Source of the DNA: Notospermus geniculatus
Taxonomy: Eukaryota > Nemertea > Pilidiophora > Heteronemertea > Lineidae
Assembly: GCA_002633025.1 (NCBI GenBank)
Contig: NMRB01001217.1
Span: 77,952 to 141,951 of the forward strand
Length of the DNA stretch: 64,000 nt
Reading direction: 5' to 3'
Each line of letters starts with the position of its first letter. Within the stretch, counting starts at the first letter, position 1. The notes below the pieces were generated by a model. The model searched no databases. It was not told the DNA's origin and saw nothing but the letters and a program-made list of their open reading frames with translations. Positions 1-11,393 of the stretch are shown piece by piece. Both the position numbers and the translations under genes were made by a program.

Positions 1-414
1 TTTGAAGGATCATGCTTTCTCGATGAACTCGCATCAACCAGGGGACTCCAGAAGGGATGACACTCTAACCAAGTGTCATGTGTCTGACCATCTCTCCTTG
101 CCTCTCTGTATACTGTGGTGCTCCCTCATCCCCTCCGAGACAAGCTTGCTAAACACCGTTATCACTATTACAACCATTTCCACGTAATGCCAAGTCGTTC
201 TTTTACGGCCGCCAAAGGAAGGGACATTCCCTCGGCGAGGGGAGTAAAAAAACAGACAAGTTATTGGTAGCCTCAACTCAATCCTCCAATGGCCAACTGT
301 CGTGACTCGCTGCCACCATCGCGCAGCACTGAAGTGATAACGATGTCTTAACAACTTCTCCCGGCTTTTTATGTTGTCTGTTTATTTAGTTCCCGTTTTG
401 TTTTTGCTCCCTAG

Positions 415-492
415 CCGCCGAGACCGAAGACGAGAAAGAACTGATCAAGATTGTCCAAGCCTTCTCTGCCAAACTCAGAGAACTCCAGGAAG
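415..492 (+). CDS. Internal exon of unrecognised gene G1 (first exon in window)
   Basis: The exon follows a pyrimidine-rich acceptor (gctccctag) and ends at a consensus donor (gaag|gtatgt). It enters and leaves in phase 1. The 25 full codons read AETEDEKELIKIVQAFSAKL and then RELQE, a charged amphipathic helix, and the last G joins the next exon to give Gly. The neighbouring frames lack such composition. The start codon and any signal peptide must lie left of the window. I do not recognise the family. The downstream exons share the phase-1 borders, which is the main reason for grouping them into one gene. The splice sites are seen directly; the gene model is inferred. Confidence 0.55.
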
Positions 493-540
493 GTATGTAG
501 TAGCTGTCGCATGTACATGTACGCTGCATCTCATTATTAT

Positions 541-668
541 AGAGTTTTCGCAAAGCCCCCGAAACGCCAACGCGAACGTCTATCCTTTTGTTCGGTGCTC
601 TCTTCGTGGCATCGAACAATGCGTTTGAAGTTCGCGCTGGCGTTTTGGGGGCTTTGCGAAAACTCCCT
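541..668. mobile_element. Foldback MITE family A, copy 1
   Basis: The two ends are near-perfect inverted copies (gttttcgcaaagcccccgaa and its complement), separated by a short centre containing tgttcggtgctctcttcgtg. Related copies lie at 9397-9527, 9664-10020, 10406-10530 and 34901-35032. There is no coding capacity. Confidence 0.85.
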
Positions 669-1181
669 TTTCGTGAAGAAAAATGTACAGTACAACGCGT
701 GAGCAGTGCTTCTGTAGTATTCTAAGCAGATATAGTACGAGTTGGAAACGAGACCAAGTTTTTAAAGGGGGCCGCTTCGTAATGGCTTTCATGGCAAGAC
801 ACTCACTGGCACATGAAGGAGAAAAATTTCAAAGTTACTTTTCGGTATGCATTTAATGTGAATGAGAAGACGCACATCCGTCGTAAAGTCGGCCATATTC
901 CGTTGAGGTATCTGATTAAACAATTGGTGCTTAAATCGTAACACTTTCATGATTGCCTAAAAGCTAATGGCATGTAAAAACAACTGCATGGGAAGAATGC
1001 ATGGAAAGGAGAGTGATGACCCGTGTTCCTCAGCTGCTGTCCTGAAAGTGTTTTCGCAGACAAATGTAACGAACAGAAATAAACTATGGGCCACTGAAAA
1101 ACCCTTAGGAAATCTATGATTAGATACACCTGAGAATGAACCACTTGTACACATGATGTACATACCGGTGCTCCAAAGTGT

Positions 1182-1336
1182 AAAGCGACCCATACACGTC
1201 CAATATTATTGCACAATATGAGGATCAAAATGGGCAATATTATTGCCAATCTTTCTTCTACCCATCATGCCAGAAGCACATGCCCCATTAGGGCCCCATA
1301 TTGTGCAATAACATTGGATGGTGTGTCTTGGCCTTA
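1182..1336. mobile_element. Foldback MITE family D, copy 1
   Basis: It carries aatattattgcacaatatg near the left end and catattgtgcaataac near the right. It is highly similar to 51945-52102 and 57086-57241, including the internal gaggatcaaaatgg segment. Confidence 0.8.
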
Positions 1337-1603
1337 ACAGGCATGCAATAAAAAGGACTTCCCCTTTTACATTTTAGTTCAAGATATCAGCCAGCAAAAA
1401 GCAATTAAATTTTAAAAAGAATAACTGTCATATTGATGTCTTTTGGTATCGCTACCCGAATTCTAATGATGTTATTACTATACTCATCTCCGATCTCAAT
1501 ATCTTTTTCACTGTATCTACCTATAGATTTGTGCAGCAGTGTCCTTCCTTGCATGGTTTGTAGGGCGCAATATCCTTGTACTCTCTTATACATGTAGGTA
1601 CAG

Positions 1604-1709
1604 GACCCACATTCATAAACATACTTAAGTCAAAGTGTGATACTTATCTTTTGTGTTGAACAAAGGATAAGTGTCACACTTAGACTTAAGTAGTTTTATG
1701 AACATGGGC
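1604..1709. mobile_element. Hairpin element with ttcataaa-type ends
   Basis: This palindromic segment reads from attcataaacatacttaag on the left to cttaagtagttttatgaaca on the right, with acttatctttt / aaaggataagt inside. The ends resemble the hairpins at 13361, 17639 and 56899, but the interior differs. Confidence 0.6.
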
Positions 1710-2380
1710 AAGGAACTAAAGCTGAGGATTTGGACATTAATCCCAAGAAATTATGTATTGTCCTTCTAGCAAGACAAGGTACATATATAATATCATATGT
1801 TGACAGCCGATTTCAGTTAATTTAAAATTCATCATTGAAATGAAATTATCAACTACAATTGAAAAGACGTGCATGTTGTTTTTTTTATGTATCCATATTT
1901 GTCCTTGTTCTAAAGAAGTCTGGCTTGCCAGTTTGAGAACAACTTGATGAAAAACAATATTTTGTTTATCGAAAAAAATACACAAGTTATTGCGATCTAC
2001 AGAGGTGTAATTGAAAAAATCTGTCTGTCTCTGAAAGACTTTTTTTGCCCATCTAGGGTGATGCTTGTCTTTCTTTCCTCTGCAAGGTGCAACCCCAGTT
2101 TCACAGGCTAAAACCTGCTCTGCACATCAGCAACCTTTTTAAGTCCGTTATGATGAGGAGAGGAAATCATTTTAAGTTCTATGTAAATTCTACAAAGCAA
2201 TCTTGACTTAATCATGTCCTTGGAAACAAATAGAATGGAATTTCTCAGCTGGTATCACTGTGATAGCAGAAGGATTTAATCAAACTTAAATTTCATCCGA
2301 TGACAAATGACAATCAATAAAAGTGTTACCGACATCGAGTGAAGCCAATGTGACGCAACATGGAACTTATCATACGATAT

Positions 2381-2700
2381 GCATGCACCAAAATCGCAGT
2401 TGTAAGGTCACAGAGGTCATGCACCAAAATCGCAGTTGTAAGGTCACAGAGGTCTGGCATTGCCGGGGTCCAGCTTCTCCTATTGGTGATGGTCGGCATT
2501 GCTGACCACACAGCAGGCTGTTGATATCTTCGAATCGAAGTCCGGACACTGACGCATTGCAGATCACACAACAGGCTGTTGATATCTTCGAATCGAAGTC
2601 CCGACACTGACGATTTTGATATGATAAGTTTGGAGGAGCAAGATCCCAGTGGCAAAGCCAGGTCTCTGTGGTCTTACAACTGCGATTATGGTGCATATGG
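2381..2700. mobile_element. Foldback element family E with internal duplications
   Basis: The left arm (gcaccaaaatcgcagttgta) reappears inverted at about 2672-2697. Inside, the arm is directly duplicated (2383-2418 and 2419-2454), and a second segment with atcttcgaatcgaagtc occurs twice. A diverged partial copy lies at 55060-55200. The ORFs here are shadows of the repeat. Confidence 0.65.
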
Positions 2701-2949
2701 AAGATATGGATTTAATTAGAATGTCTTAGACTCAAAACCATTTCAAAATTTCTTTCATAACTGTCTTTCTCATTCGAAACGGAATGGTCCTTCGTGTGAG
2801 TTAAGAAAAACAACATTGATTATCCCCTGATGACATTTTTACCAATTCTCTCGAAGTTTTGCATGACAATATTTCTGCTTATCAGTCTCATTTTCTGCTA
2901 ATCGGGCCATCAATCATTGAACATATTCTCGTTCTCATAGCAAGGCAAT

Positions 2950-3420
2950 TCAGTCTAAGCCAATGATATAGTGGTAGAAAGAACTACATGTAACGTGATG
3001 TATGCACAGAAAAGAGTGTACATGTATAAAAATAAATATAGGCCTAGGCCTGACTAGTATTTCGTGGGTTTTTCAAACACTGGACACGATAGACAGTATT
3101 TTCACCTCAGTCAATGGTCTAAGCCAATGACATATTGCTACAAAAACTACGGGTATCTGCACCGAAACGGGTGCGATCTACATATATGTCTGTCTGACGG
3201 GCTAAGTATAACAAGCATTTTGTGGTTTTTTTCAAATGAAACGTTGTACGTCGATGGCCAAAATTTTCACCTAAATCAACGATTTAAGCCAATGACATTG
3301 CTACTAAAAACGTCAACGTGACCTGTGCACAGAAAAGGGTGCGCTGTAGCAGTCTGTTAAAGTCCCTGTCAGTTTTTTTTCACTTTTGAAGGTGAAACGT
3401 GTCACCACGTGCTATCAGCC
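2950..3420. repeat. Decayed 165-base tandem repeat, about three copies
   Basis: The landmark taagccaatga recurs at 2955, 3120 and 3285, exactly 165 bases apart. It is followed each time by a diverged block ending near cacagaaaagggtg. The ORF at 3064-3321 is a by-product. Confidence 0.65.
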
Positions 3421-3791
3421 AATACTTTCACCTCAGTTCATGCACCTGTAATTTTACTGGGTTTCCGATACAGAGTTTGTCCGCCCCTCTGGACCAATAA
3501 ACGATTCACAAGATAGCCAAGTATCTCACACTTTCCATAAATCAGATGGTCTAATTTCCCAAGATATGTTTAACAATTCGTACGTTAAACACCCTAGTGG
3601 CTTCCCAGGAAATGAACACAGTTGATCTGTCGTATATATTCGCGGTCTATAGCCTGAGACGTGTATCTTATCAACAAACCTATCGTGTAGTCATTAAAAG
3701 TGCGATATGTATGAGAAACCTTCTGCTCTTTGAAATCTCAAGGCGAAATTCATATGTCGCCTCTTTGGTAAATACTAGTCATAGTTCAGCA

Positions 3792-4036
3792 ATAGACCGT
3801 CTCAACAAAGATGGTGGCCTACTAGTTCTCCGGCATGATGTCGTGGCAATCCATTGTCCAAGCATGATGTAACACTCCCAAACGCATCCTCTCAAACAAT
3901 TACTTTCCTAAACTTTGTGCCCGCCCATGGCCTGCTTGACCAGCTTAGCGTGCCAGTGGCCATTTAATGGTATCAAGCTTTTGACGTCATATGGTGAGAA
4001 CTGTTAGATCGCCATCTTTGTTTGAAAGGTCTGTAG
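3792..4036. mobile_element. Foldback MITE family F, copy 1
   Basis: The ends are inverted versions of tagacc..caaagatggtgg. The interior shares ttgtccaagcatgat and gacgtcatatggtgagaact with the second copy at 15068-15285. Confidence 0.75.
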
Positions 4037-4298
4037 GTTAAACACCGGATCAGATGGAGCGATGTCTTTCAGTCTTTTCGTTTGTTGCAAAGGATGAACT
4101 CCTTCAACTCCAAATTTTGGAACAGAGATGAGGGAATGTACTAACTGATTAAAGTTCAATGTTGCATCAAGCATGATCTCTACACTCACTAATTAACCCC
4201 TCACCGTTGTTTCTAACGATATTCTTTGTGATGCCGACTGGAATGAACTAACGAAGACACCACACAAACAGACATGCACAAGTTCCTTTCCATTCTAG

Positions 4299-4358
4299 GC
4301 ATCCAGCGCATCGATGAGGCCAAGCCACAGGAGGCCCAAAACGATGCCAAGAGGGCAG
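4299..4358 (+). CDS. Internal exon of unrecognised gene G1
   Basis: The acceptor is ttcctttccattctag and the donor is gcag|gtaggc. Both borders are phase 1, so it joins 415-492 in frame (Gly across the junction). The codons read IQRIDEAKPQEAQNDAKRA, a continuation of the charged helical segment, ending in a dibasic KR. The exon is only 60 bases long, so it is supported mainly by good splice motifs, an open frame and the matching phase. There is no evidence of function. Further exons could hide in the 23 kb that follow. Confidence 0.5.
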
Positions 4359-7147
4359 GTAGGCATGATATAATATAGTGGGCTAAATATTGTCGTCATC
4401 ACTTTTAACGCGGCAGTTGCTGCATGGACTCCGATGTAACTGATGTACAGTATGTTAAATTCAAAACCGTGTACATACATGTAATGCGAAAAGAAGGGGC
4501 GATGCAAACTTCACTGAGCTAAAGTCTTATCAACCTCACAATTTCGGCTTCGAATCAACGCAACTCCATCACGAACTTTGCCGTGAAGATTTGGCGTTTT
4601 GGGAGTTGTTTTTGAAAAATCAAGGCTCGCCTACAAGGCAGCCGACCGGCAACTCCGTCATTGCTCAGGAAGTAAACCGCACGCATTTCTCTAAGTATGA
4701 CGCAGCGCCTACACGGCATCACCAATACCGGAAACCCTGGCGTCTGTTTGACACAAAGTATTTTTTGCTTTTACCCCAGCTCATACTGTCACTGCCAGCA
4801 GTGGAATGCAAGTTAAAAGATCTCGTTTAGAAAACATACACTGACATTATCCTTCTTTTCGCATTATGCGTACTTCTCGGATGGGTCCAAGCTTGTTTGC
4901 TTTTTACATTATTTTGTAAAGAACACGAGAATATCACCAGAATATAACACTTTTATGATCCACATTTTTCATGATTAGCAATGTTATGTCGAATGTTGAC
5001 TTGATATTGTGATGGTAACAGCACGAACGGCACGAATGTAATCGCAATTTGTCGTCCTGTTGTGCTGTGAAAAAAGTGCTCTCACTTGTTCATGATCAGA
5101 GTGTAAGTAAAAAAGTTGTTTTTTGTGATATTGTGATGGAAAATGTTATTCGTGAACTTGGATACGTAGACGCCATGATCATCAATTCGATTCCGACTCG
5201 TCCAATAAGCGAAATTAACTTCGCAGTAACACTTAAGCTAACAAATATAACACCGAGACCCCAGTCCTCATCCCACCTCAACCCAGGAACGAAGGAAGGG
5301 TTCGAACGTGATGCGAAAGTGAGGGGGCAAATTTTGGTGTAGGGTAAGGGATGCATTTAGAAACGTGTGGAAGTTTCTAAAATCCGTTCCCCACACCCAC
5401 TCCCACCCCAACGCCCCGGCTACCCAAACAACTGGAACCTGATAAAATTGATACTTTGATCGACACTAATTGAAATACATATCACTACCTGAAAAAACCT
5501 GGACCACTAGCAGAACCTAAAAGACCTTGTATTTCAAAGATGACATGCTCAATGATTGTCCGATCAATTCGATCAGCCCAACCTGTTGATACCAATCGTA
5601 GGCGAGCCATTATTCAATATTCGATAGCACCCCGCGATGCCCAGAGCAAAAACAATCACGAGAATCGGTTTATCTCCAAGTTGACTTAGATACTACACGA
5701 TAATAGCTTGTCAATGGCCTCTGGCTGCGGCAAATTGGTGTTCATGAAAACAGGGTTGGATTAAAGAGAAACAGGGTGAGAAGGCTTGGGTCACGGAGCG
5801 AGTAGGCAGACGTGGGTGATGTTATTTCCTTTTCATAAGAGTGGGATAGACTTGAGTGGTAAATCTTAGTGTTTGCTGATTATCACGTATATACCTGTCC
5901 GACAACAAAAAGACAAAGTACAAAGGGAATAGGTTCTAGGTATTGACGACGTTGAAACAGTGACTGATCTATCCTCGAACACGTAAAAATGCGAACACTC
6001 TGACCCCGACACATGGGTGTATAACGGAAATTTCATGATTTTTAAAGGCTGCTAAAAGTTCGGATACACTCACTAAGACCATAAAGGAGTTGATTCCTTT
6101 ATGTTAAGACAAACTGACCTACGTACGGATAAATATACATGTGACGAGACCTTTTAAGTTCATAAGTCCACTGCGTCTTAAGAAAAACAGCCGTCTCTTT
6201 CTGTGATTCAAAAAGTTGCACTTTCCGAAGTTACTGCAGAAATAACAAAAGCCGAAGACCATGCCTGCAAGTTCGTTAAACTTAGTGGCTCTCTCTTTAT
6301 CATCATAAGGAGTTTTGTGTAACAAAGGCATAAAAGGATGTAGGTGTATGGTTGAAGGGACTGAAAGTACATACTCGCGTAGGAACATAACTACTTGTAA
6401 AAGGTTATACTCTTCTTTAGACAAAAGGGGCCACTCCTCGTAATCAAAGTCATCATCCACCCATAGAGATAAACAATCGATTGAGCACTGAAATCAACAT
6501 GATGATATTTAGATGTTTTGATGTATTTGAGATCCTTGCATTGAGCGGTATTATTATATCTCAGCAACCAATGGGATGAACACACTTACGCAATACCGAC
6601 AATGGAGCTGGCTTAAATCACTCCCTGTGGCGCCAATCGTTCCAGTAACCGCGGCTTCTCTGACCCAGAATTAAACGCTAAAAAAGATGCCAAGGCTTTG
6701 CCGTTTAATTGGGTGTGTCAGCGCAACTGACAGAAACTCGTCTATAACATCTTGACTAATCAAGGCCTCCGGTCACTCCGCCCTTCGAACTACGCTCCCT
6801 TCACCCTTGACGACCACCGTTTGTCATCCTGCTCGCAGACAGGTCGTTCCATGGACCGCACCCCCCCCCCCCCCACTGTCAATGATAAATGCGTGTAATC
6901 CAATGTTTTGTGAATAAAACATGCATTAACGTATTAGATTATTCTTCATTTTGAGATTTTCATCGATCCAAACCTCACAATGTTCCTATCTTCGTCATAA
7001 ACCGCGCTTTCAGTAACGTTTGGCTGCTTCAGCCGCCACGCTCATGGGCGGCAAATGCGAGCGATAAATGCTACGGTGGTCGGCAAGGGTGGATGGAGCG
7101 ATAGTAGGAGTGACAGGAAGCCTTGGTTGGGCAAGATGGTCTATAAA

Positions 7148-7350
7148 ACCATCAGCACACCAGGCGATATCGCACGGATCTTATCGCTACCGAGCAAACT
7201 CGGTTGTTGACGCCAGGTGTGCGCTGGACAGCGACGCGTGGAATCACCAGCGATGTTTGCCCAATGTCAAACAATACCAAAACCGATATCACTTTGTCTG
7301 CCATGGCTGGCGGGTAGATCCAGCGATTTCGCCTGCTGTGCTGCAGGCTT
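7148..7350. mobile_element. Foldback MITE family C, copy 1
   Basis: It begins cagcacaccaggcgatatcg and ends with a degraded inverted copy (cgcctgctgtgctgcaggct). The interior shares caaacaataccaaaaccgat with 25841-26065 and with the interrupted copy at 11394-12324. Confidence 0.75.
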
Positions 7351-8200
7351 AAGACTTTTCACCCGAAGCGCATAAGTTGCCTCATACACGACAAACGCCA
7401 TTGCCGACAAGGCCGAATGTAACATTTGTTTGTCAATGGCACAAACAGCCTCAGAGAACAATTACTTTTGTTCGTTACTTTTGCAAGAACAGCTGAAAAG
7501 AATATAGTACATATAATATCTTTGTAGTATCCATACGCCACTTCCCTCAAAGCAATAAGTTGAAATCCTATTATTTTTTCTTGCAAAGGATTTCTCGCCT
7601 CCAAATAAGTTCGGGGATACATAAAGCAGGCATAGATGTTCCTTTAGAACCCTTTGGACATGAAGTCAATATGTTATCATAAAATGTGCGGGTATGTGGG
7701 TGGTGGCTCGAAATACGAACAGGGACAAAGCGAACTGGGAAACAATGAGCCTGTACGAGAGGATTTTTATTCGACGGGATGCAGTTTGGAAGCCGAATGT
7801 TTTCGGCGAGAAGTTTGGATAAGTCCCCCGTGCTTTGGTAGATTTACTAAATATAACATATGTCGCGTCTTTAGCCGATGCGTTTTCATTAATGATGAAT
7901 TTTTGAAAGTCTTATGAATGGCGTATGACGCGGATTGACACAATGGGATGTGTCGTGGGTACAATGGACTGCATCGTCTTCTGAGGGAAGATGGTGTGTA
8001 AATCTTGTGATTTTCTGATTAGTTTGTCTGTCTGAAAGAATGCGATGTTGAGAAGTGGGTTGCTGGCGGATCTTTGTGGGAAGAATACTGGTTCGTGTTG
8101 CCGCTGGGGAAAGAGGGGACTGTAACCATTGCTATGAGGTTTCCAAGCCATGAAATGGTTTCCCAACCTAGAGTAAATATCGTGTTCGTGCTCGCCAATG

Positions 8201-8349
8201 GGGAGGTTTCGAAATCAAACGATAAACCAAAACTTTACGACAACGTTATTTTTCATACTACACATTAAACAGATTTTGCATTGCATTTCGGTACAAAAAG
8301 AAAGTTGTCGTTAACGTTTACGTTTATCGTTTGATTTCGAAACCTCCCC
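8201..8349. mobile_element. Foldback MITE family B, copy 1
   Basis: It is a nearly full-length palindrome beginning gaggtttcgaaatcaaacga and ending with the complement. The arms contain cgtaaacgttaacgac. Other copies lie at 38699-38849, 38855-39000 and 41897-42053. Confidence 0.85.
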
Positions 8350-8377
8350 ACTGATACAAAATTTACAGACATCTTTT

Positions 8378-8560
8378 GGGAACGCGTTAGCGCAGTGGCT
8401 GAGCGTCGGACTCGAAACCGAGAGGTCATGGGTCGATTCCAGGCCGTGTCGCCACCTTGTACCGTCAACTGGTCTGAAACGATCAAGTGGGCACTGAAAG
8501 AGCTGCTCCTTGAGTCCCCCAGGAAGGTTCTGGGTGGACTGGTATAATATATAATGTTAA
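8378..8560 (+). mobile_element. tRNA-derived SINE-like unit
   Basis: The first 75 bases look like a tRNA: an A-box-like ttagcgcagtggctgag, an anticodon-arm-like tcggactcgaaaccga with loop ctcgaaa as in tRNA-Ser(CGA), and a B-box-like ggtcatgggtcgattcc. An unrelated body follows and then AT-rich sequence. The acceptor stem does not pair well, so it is not called a functional tRNA gene. Pol III transcription is inferred from the boxes only. Confidence 0.5.
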
Positions 8561-8597
8561 GCGTTTTGAATTAACTTTATTAGAGTGAAAAGTACAA

Positions 8598-8677
8598 ATA
8601 CTAAGTTCTAATTAATATAAAACTTCATATTATTAGTATAATACTAAGTATTAATTAATATAAAACTTCATATTATT
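8598..8677. repeat. Short AT-rich tandem duplication
   Basis: A segment containing taattaatataaaacttcat is present twice in a row, separated by attattagtataatactaag. Confidence 0.6.
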
Positions 8678-9083
8678 ATCATCCCCATCATTTTTGAGTG
8701 TCATGTCAGGCAGATTATGACCCAATCTTAGACCAAACCAACCCCACGAAAACGCTGACGGTTTCCACTCGTCTTGTCTACGGGATTTTTACGTATCCCG
8801 ATCAAGGATTACCTCTTCGATGCCACGATCATTGAGACGTGGATTACAGCGAAGAGTTCGTGAAATGGCGGTCGCCAACCCCGATACGCCGTGATTCAGC
8901 GATTTTCTTGTTAATTCCACCAGCCTGGTGCTCGCACGGTCCATGATTAGTTGGTGAAAAAGGTTAGATTAAGCGCGTAGACCAAGCTCAACATCAATAG
9001 AAAACAGTCAATAGCCACTTAATCTCAAGGCTTATTGCAGAAACATTGATTACCAACTTGGTGCCAATTCCTTCTCCATTCCT

Positions 9084-9389
9084 TTACCATTCATATAAGT
9101 CGGTGGCAGGTGTGTATGTACACAATTCACCTTCTGTCGGAGTATCGGGTATATCAGTAGCATCAGCAGTCCAATTTGCTCTTGGAGTTTTCAATCGCGT
9201 GATTAGTTTGGTATCAACTGCTTCTACTCTACTCGAGGAACAAGATATGGTATCTTTTTGGGACAGCGCACACTGCTCCGTATCGTACAGCTCACGTTTT
9301 GATTTAAGATTTTTTTCTTCTTCAATTTTTTGTTCACCAAGCGGCTTGTAAAATGCGGAATGAGAGTCAGGCCATTCGCGCTCATATTT
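9084..9389 (-). CDS. Unrecognised minus-strand ORF, possible terminal exon
   Basis: An open frame of 101 codons without a suitable ATG runs from KYEREWPDSH near the start to PATDLYEW and a stop. It is rich in Glu, Lys, Asp and Thr and contains KLITRLKTPRANW. The composition looks more protein-like than the overlapping plus-strand ORF, and it is bordered on its upstream side by a family A MITE. No splice acceptor stands out and I do not recognise the family, so it may be chance. Confidence 0.2.
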   Translation of the reverse strand, partial: KYEREWPDSHSAFYKPLGEQKIEEEKNLKSKRELYDTEQCALSQKDTISCSSSRVEAVDTKLITRLKTPRANWTADATDIPDTPTEGELCTYTPATDLYEW

Positions 9390-9396
9390 TTATACT

Positions 9397-9527
9397 AGGG
9401 AGTTTTCGCAAAGCCCCCGAAACGCCAACGCGAACGCCAAACCCATTGTTCGATGCTACGAAGAGACCACCGAACAATAGGACAGACGTTCCCGTTGGTG
9501 TTTCGGGGGCTTTGCGAAAACTCCCTA
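9397..9527. mobile_element. Foldback MITE family A, copy 2
   Basis: The inverted ends read gggagttttcgcaaagcccc and the complement, with TA on both sides consistent with a TA target duplication. It is the first member of a cluster of four adjacent or nested elements. Confidence 0.85.
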
Positions 9528-9664
9528 TAAAGGCCCGTTTCCACAGAAGCGGTAGCGTGAGCGTTTTGACGCTTCGCCCATTGTTTGGAAGCAGAGCGGC
9601 GGAAAATAACAAAAGATTTGACGCATCACGCAGCGTGAAACGCATCTGTGGAAACGAGCCTTTA
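9528..9664. mobile_element. Foldback element with cgtttccacag ends
   Basis: The left end aaaggcccgtttccacagaa is matched by ctgtggaaacgagccttta at the right end, and the interior includes gcggaaaataacaaaag. A related segment is at 37348-37480 (gtggaaaataacaaaggc). It lies directly between two family A copies. Confidence 0.65.
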
Positions 9665-10020
9665 GTGAGTTTTCGCAAAGCCCCCGAAACGCCAACCAGG
9701 GGCCGGTTTCACAAAAATCATGTTAGCGCTAACATGGTGTTAGCGCTAACTTTTATGTTAAGATGACGTCAAAATCCATTGTCATTTTACGTCATTTAAC
9801 ATGATGTTAGCGCTAACATCATGTTAAATGACGTAAAATGACAATGGATTTTGACGTCATCTAACATAAAAGTTAGCGCTAACACCATGTTAGCGCTAAC
9901 TTGAGTTTTGTGCAACCGGCCCCAGAACATCAATCCTTTTGTTCGGTGCTCTCTTCGTGGCATCGAACAATGGGATTGGCGTTCGCGTTGGCGTTTCGGG
10001 GGTTTTGCGAAAACTCCCTA
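9664..10020. mobile_element. Foldback MITE family A, copy 3, interrupted
   Basis: The two arms of family A (gagttttcgcaaagcccccg and cgggggttttgcgaaaactc) are split by a complete insertion at 9699-9923. Apart from that insert the element is typical of the family. Confidence 0.8.
9699..9923. mobile_element. Large palindromic hairpin nested in a MITE
   Basis: The element runs from ggggccggtttcacaaaa to tgcaaccggcccc and is almost perfectly self-complementary. Each arm contains two blocks with gttagcgctaac plus a shared gacgtcaaaatccattgtca segment. A 3-base cag flanks both sides if the ends are gggccgg and ccggccc. The ends resemble those at 13361 and 17639. Confidence 0.85.
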
Positions 10021-10405
10021 TTGGTACAATTTCTCCTCCGTCTTCCGGTGCATAGTCGGTAAGGTTCCCTCCGATTTGTATTTCGCGATGGACAAGCCAT
10101 TAAATAAAATAACCTTCATCCTGAAATCGACCCGATGTTTGATATGGATGTCTACCAGCGGATAATAGCCCCCGATGAGTAATGAGCCGACAACGATTCC
10201 AGTACATTTCATTTTGAACCCATCAACACGGTGGGGTGGCGAGTTTGTCGTCATGGAACTGAGCATCAAGGCACTGTTTTAGAAGAACAATCAGGGCGTT
10301 TAAGATAACGCTTAAAAATTGTTCGATAGACAGTCTGTTATTGGAAACTAGTGAAGTACACACGAACTATGTTTTAAAACAACTTTAATATGGTTCCTAG
10401 CGAAC

Positions 10406-10530
10406 CACAGCCCCCGGAACACCAACGCGGACGCCGATCCTGTTTATCGATACCACGAAGAGCACTTCTTTACAAAACTAAGGATGGACGTTCGCGTTGG
10501 AGTTTCGGGGGCTTCGCGAAACTCTATACG
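10406..10530. mobile_element. Degraded family A MITE
   Basis: Diverged arms (cagcccccggaacaccaacg and cgttggagtttcgggggctt) surround the characteristic taccacgaagagcac centre. Confidence 0.65.
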
Positions 10531-11192
10531 CTGATTCGTTTGTCTCAGGATATATGGCTTGCGCCGTAAACTCTTCGGTCGGTGAAATCGCTACTGTGGC
10601 TGGTCTTGGTCCAGGCCAGATAACCCCGTTGCACATCCCACTCGCCCAATATGGCCCTCAGAGGGAAGGTGGCGCGCTGGCCCAGATTCACTCTCAAAAC
10701 GATTCCAAAAGCAACATAATGTGATATTAAACCTCACGTTCTAGTGCCTTTGACAGCGTAAACTTTTTACAGATGCACCAGACATTTCAATTTGGCAGCA
10801 CACGTGCTGATGACACTAAACCAGCGGCCGCGCTGTTATGAGCCAAAAGGTGACAAGATAAATCTAAATATTTTATCAAATTATAGCAAGTTAATAAAAT
10901 TAGCCATCTTTTTGCTTCGATTGACCTAAAATCAATCCTTTTAACTCTGTCATCATCAGTTAATCGGCCAGAGCCCATCTGCGGCCCAAGATTAATGAAT
11001 CGTTAAGTTTGTCTAGACGTCTCATAAACCAATGAGCCAATAGTATTTCAATTGACAAAATAAGTCACTCGTGTAAAATTGGTTTAATGAAATGTATTGT
11101 GGAAGGTTGTGAAATATTCACGAACGAATACGTGTAACGGATAGATGTACGATAAAGAATTCGTACAGTGAATATCGCAATGCCCAGCAGAC

Positions 11193-11345
11193 CAATGCCC
11201 CCATCACACTGAGCTAGTTCTCAGTACGTTCTTGGAAATGTTGCCGAGTGGGCGCGAACTGTGTGCGAACGGAGTGGACGTAGTGACAACTTTTTACAGT
11301 CTTTTTACTAACTTCATGCATTTTTCCAGTTTTAACGACACCGTT
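11193..11345. mobile_element. Partial family R element
   Basis: It starts with ccccatcacactgagctagt and shares gaacggagtggacgtagtga with the inverted units at 60481-61237. It appears truncated at the right. Confidence 0.65.
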
Positions 11346-11393
11346 ATAACCTAACGACGGCTTCGGGAACATGGGCCCAGATCCCTTCTCTAT

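Larger units (their letters stand above)
493..4298 (+). other. Intron 1 of G1, filled with repeats
   Basis: No supported exon was seen. It holds foldback elements at 541-668, 1182-1336, 1604-1709, 2381-2700 and 3792-4036, and three decayed copies of a 165-base tandem repeat at 2950-3420. The ORFs here are short, and most overlap these repeats. Confidence 0.5.

Noticed and set aside
9353-9766. 137-codon plus-strand ORF and the opposing 98-codon ORF
   Set aside because: They lie across several foldback elements, and the peptide text repeats wherever the same MITE occurs (for example at 34731-35108).
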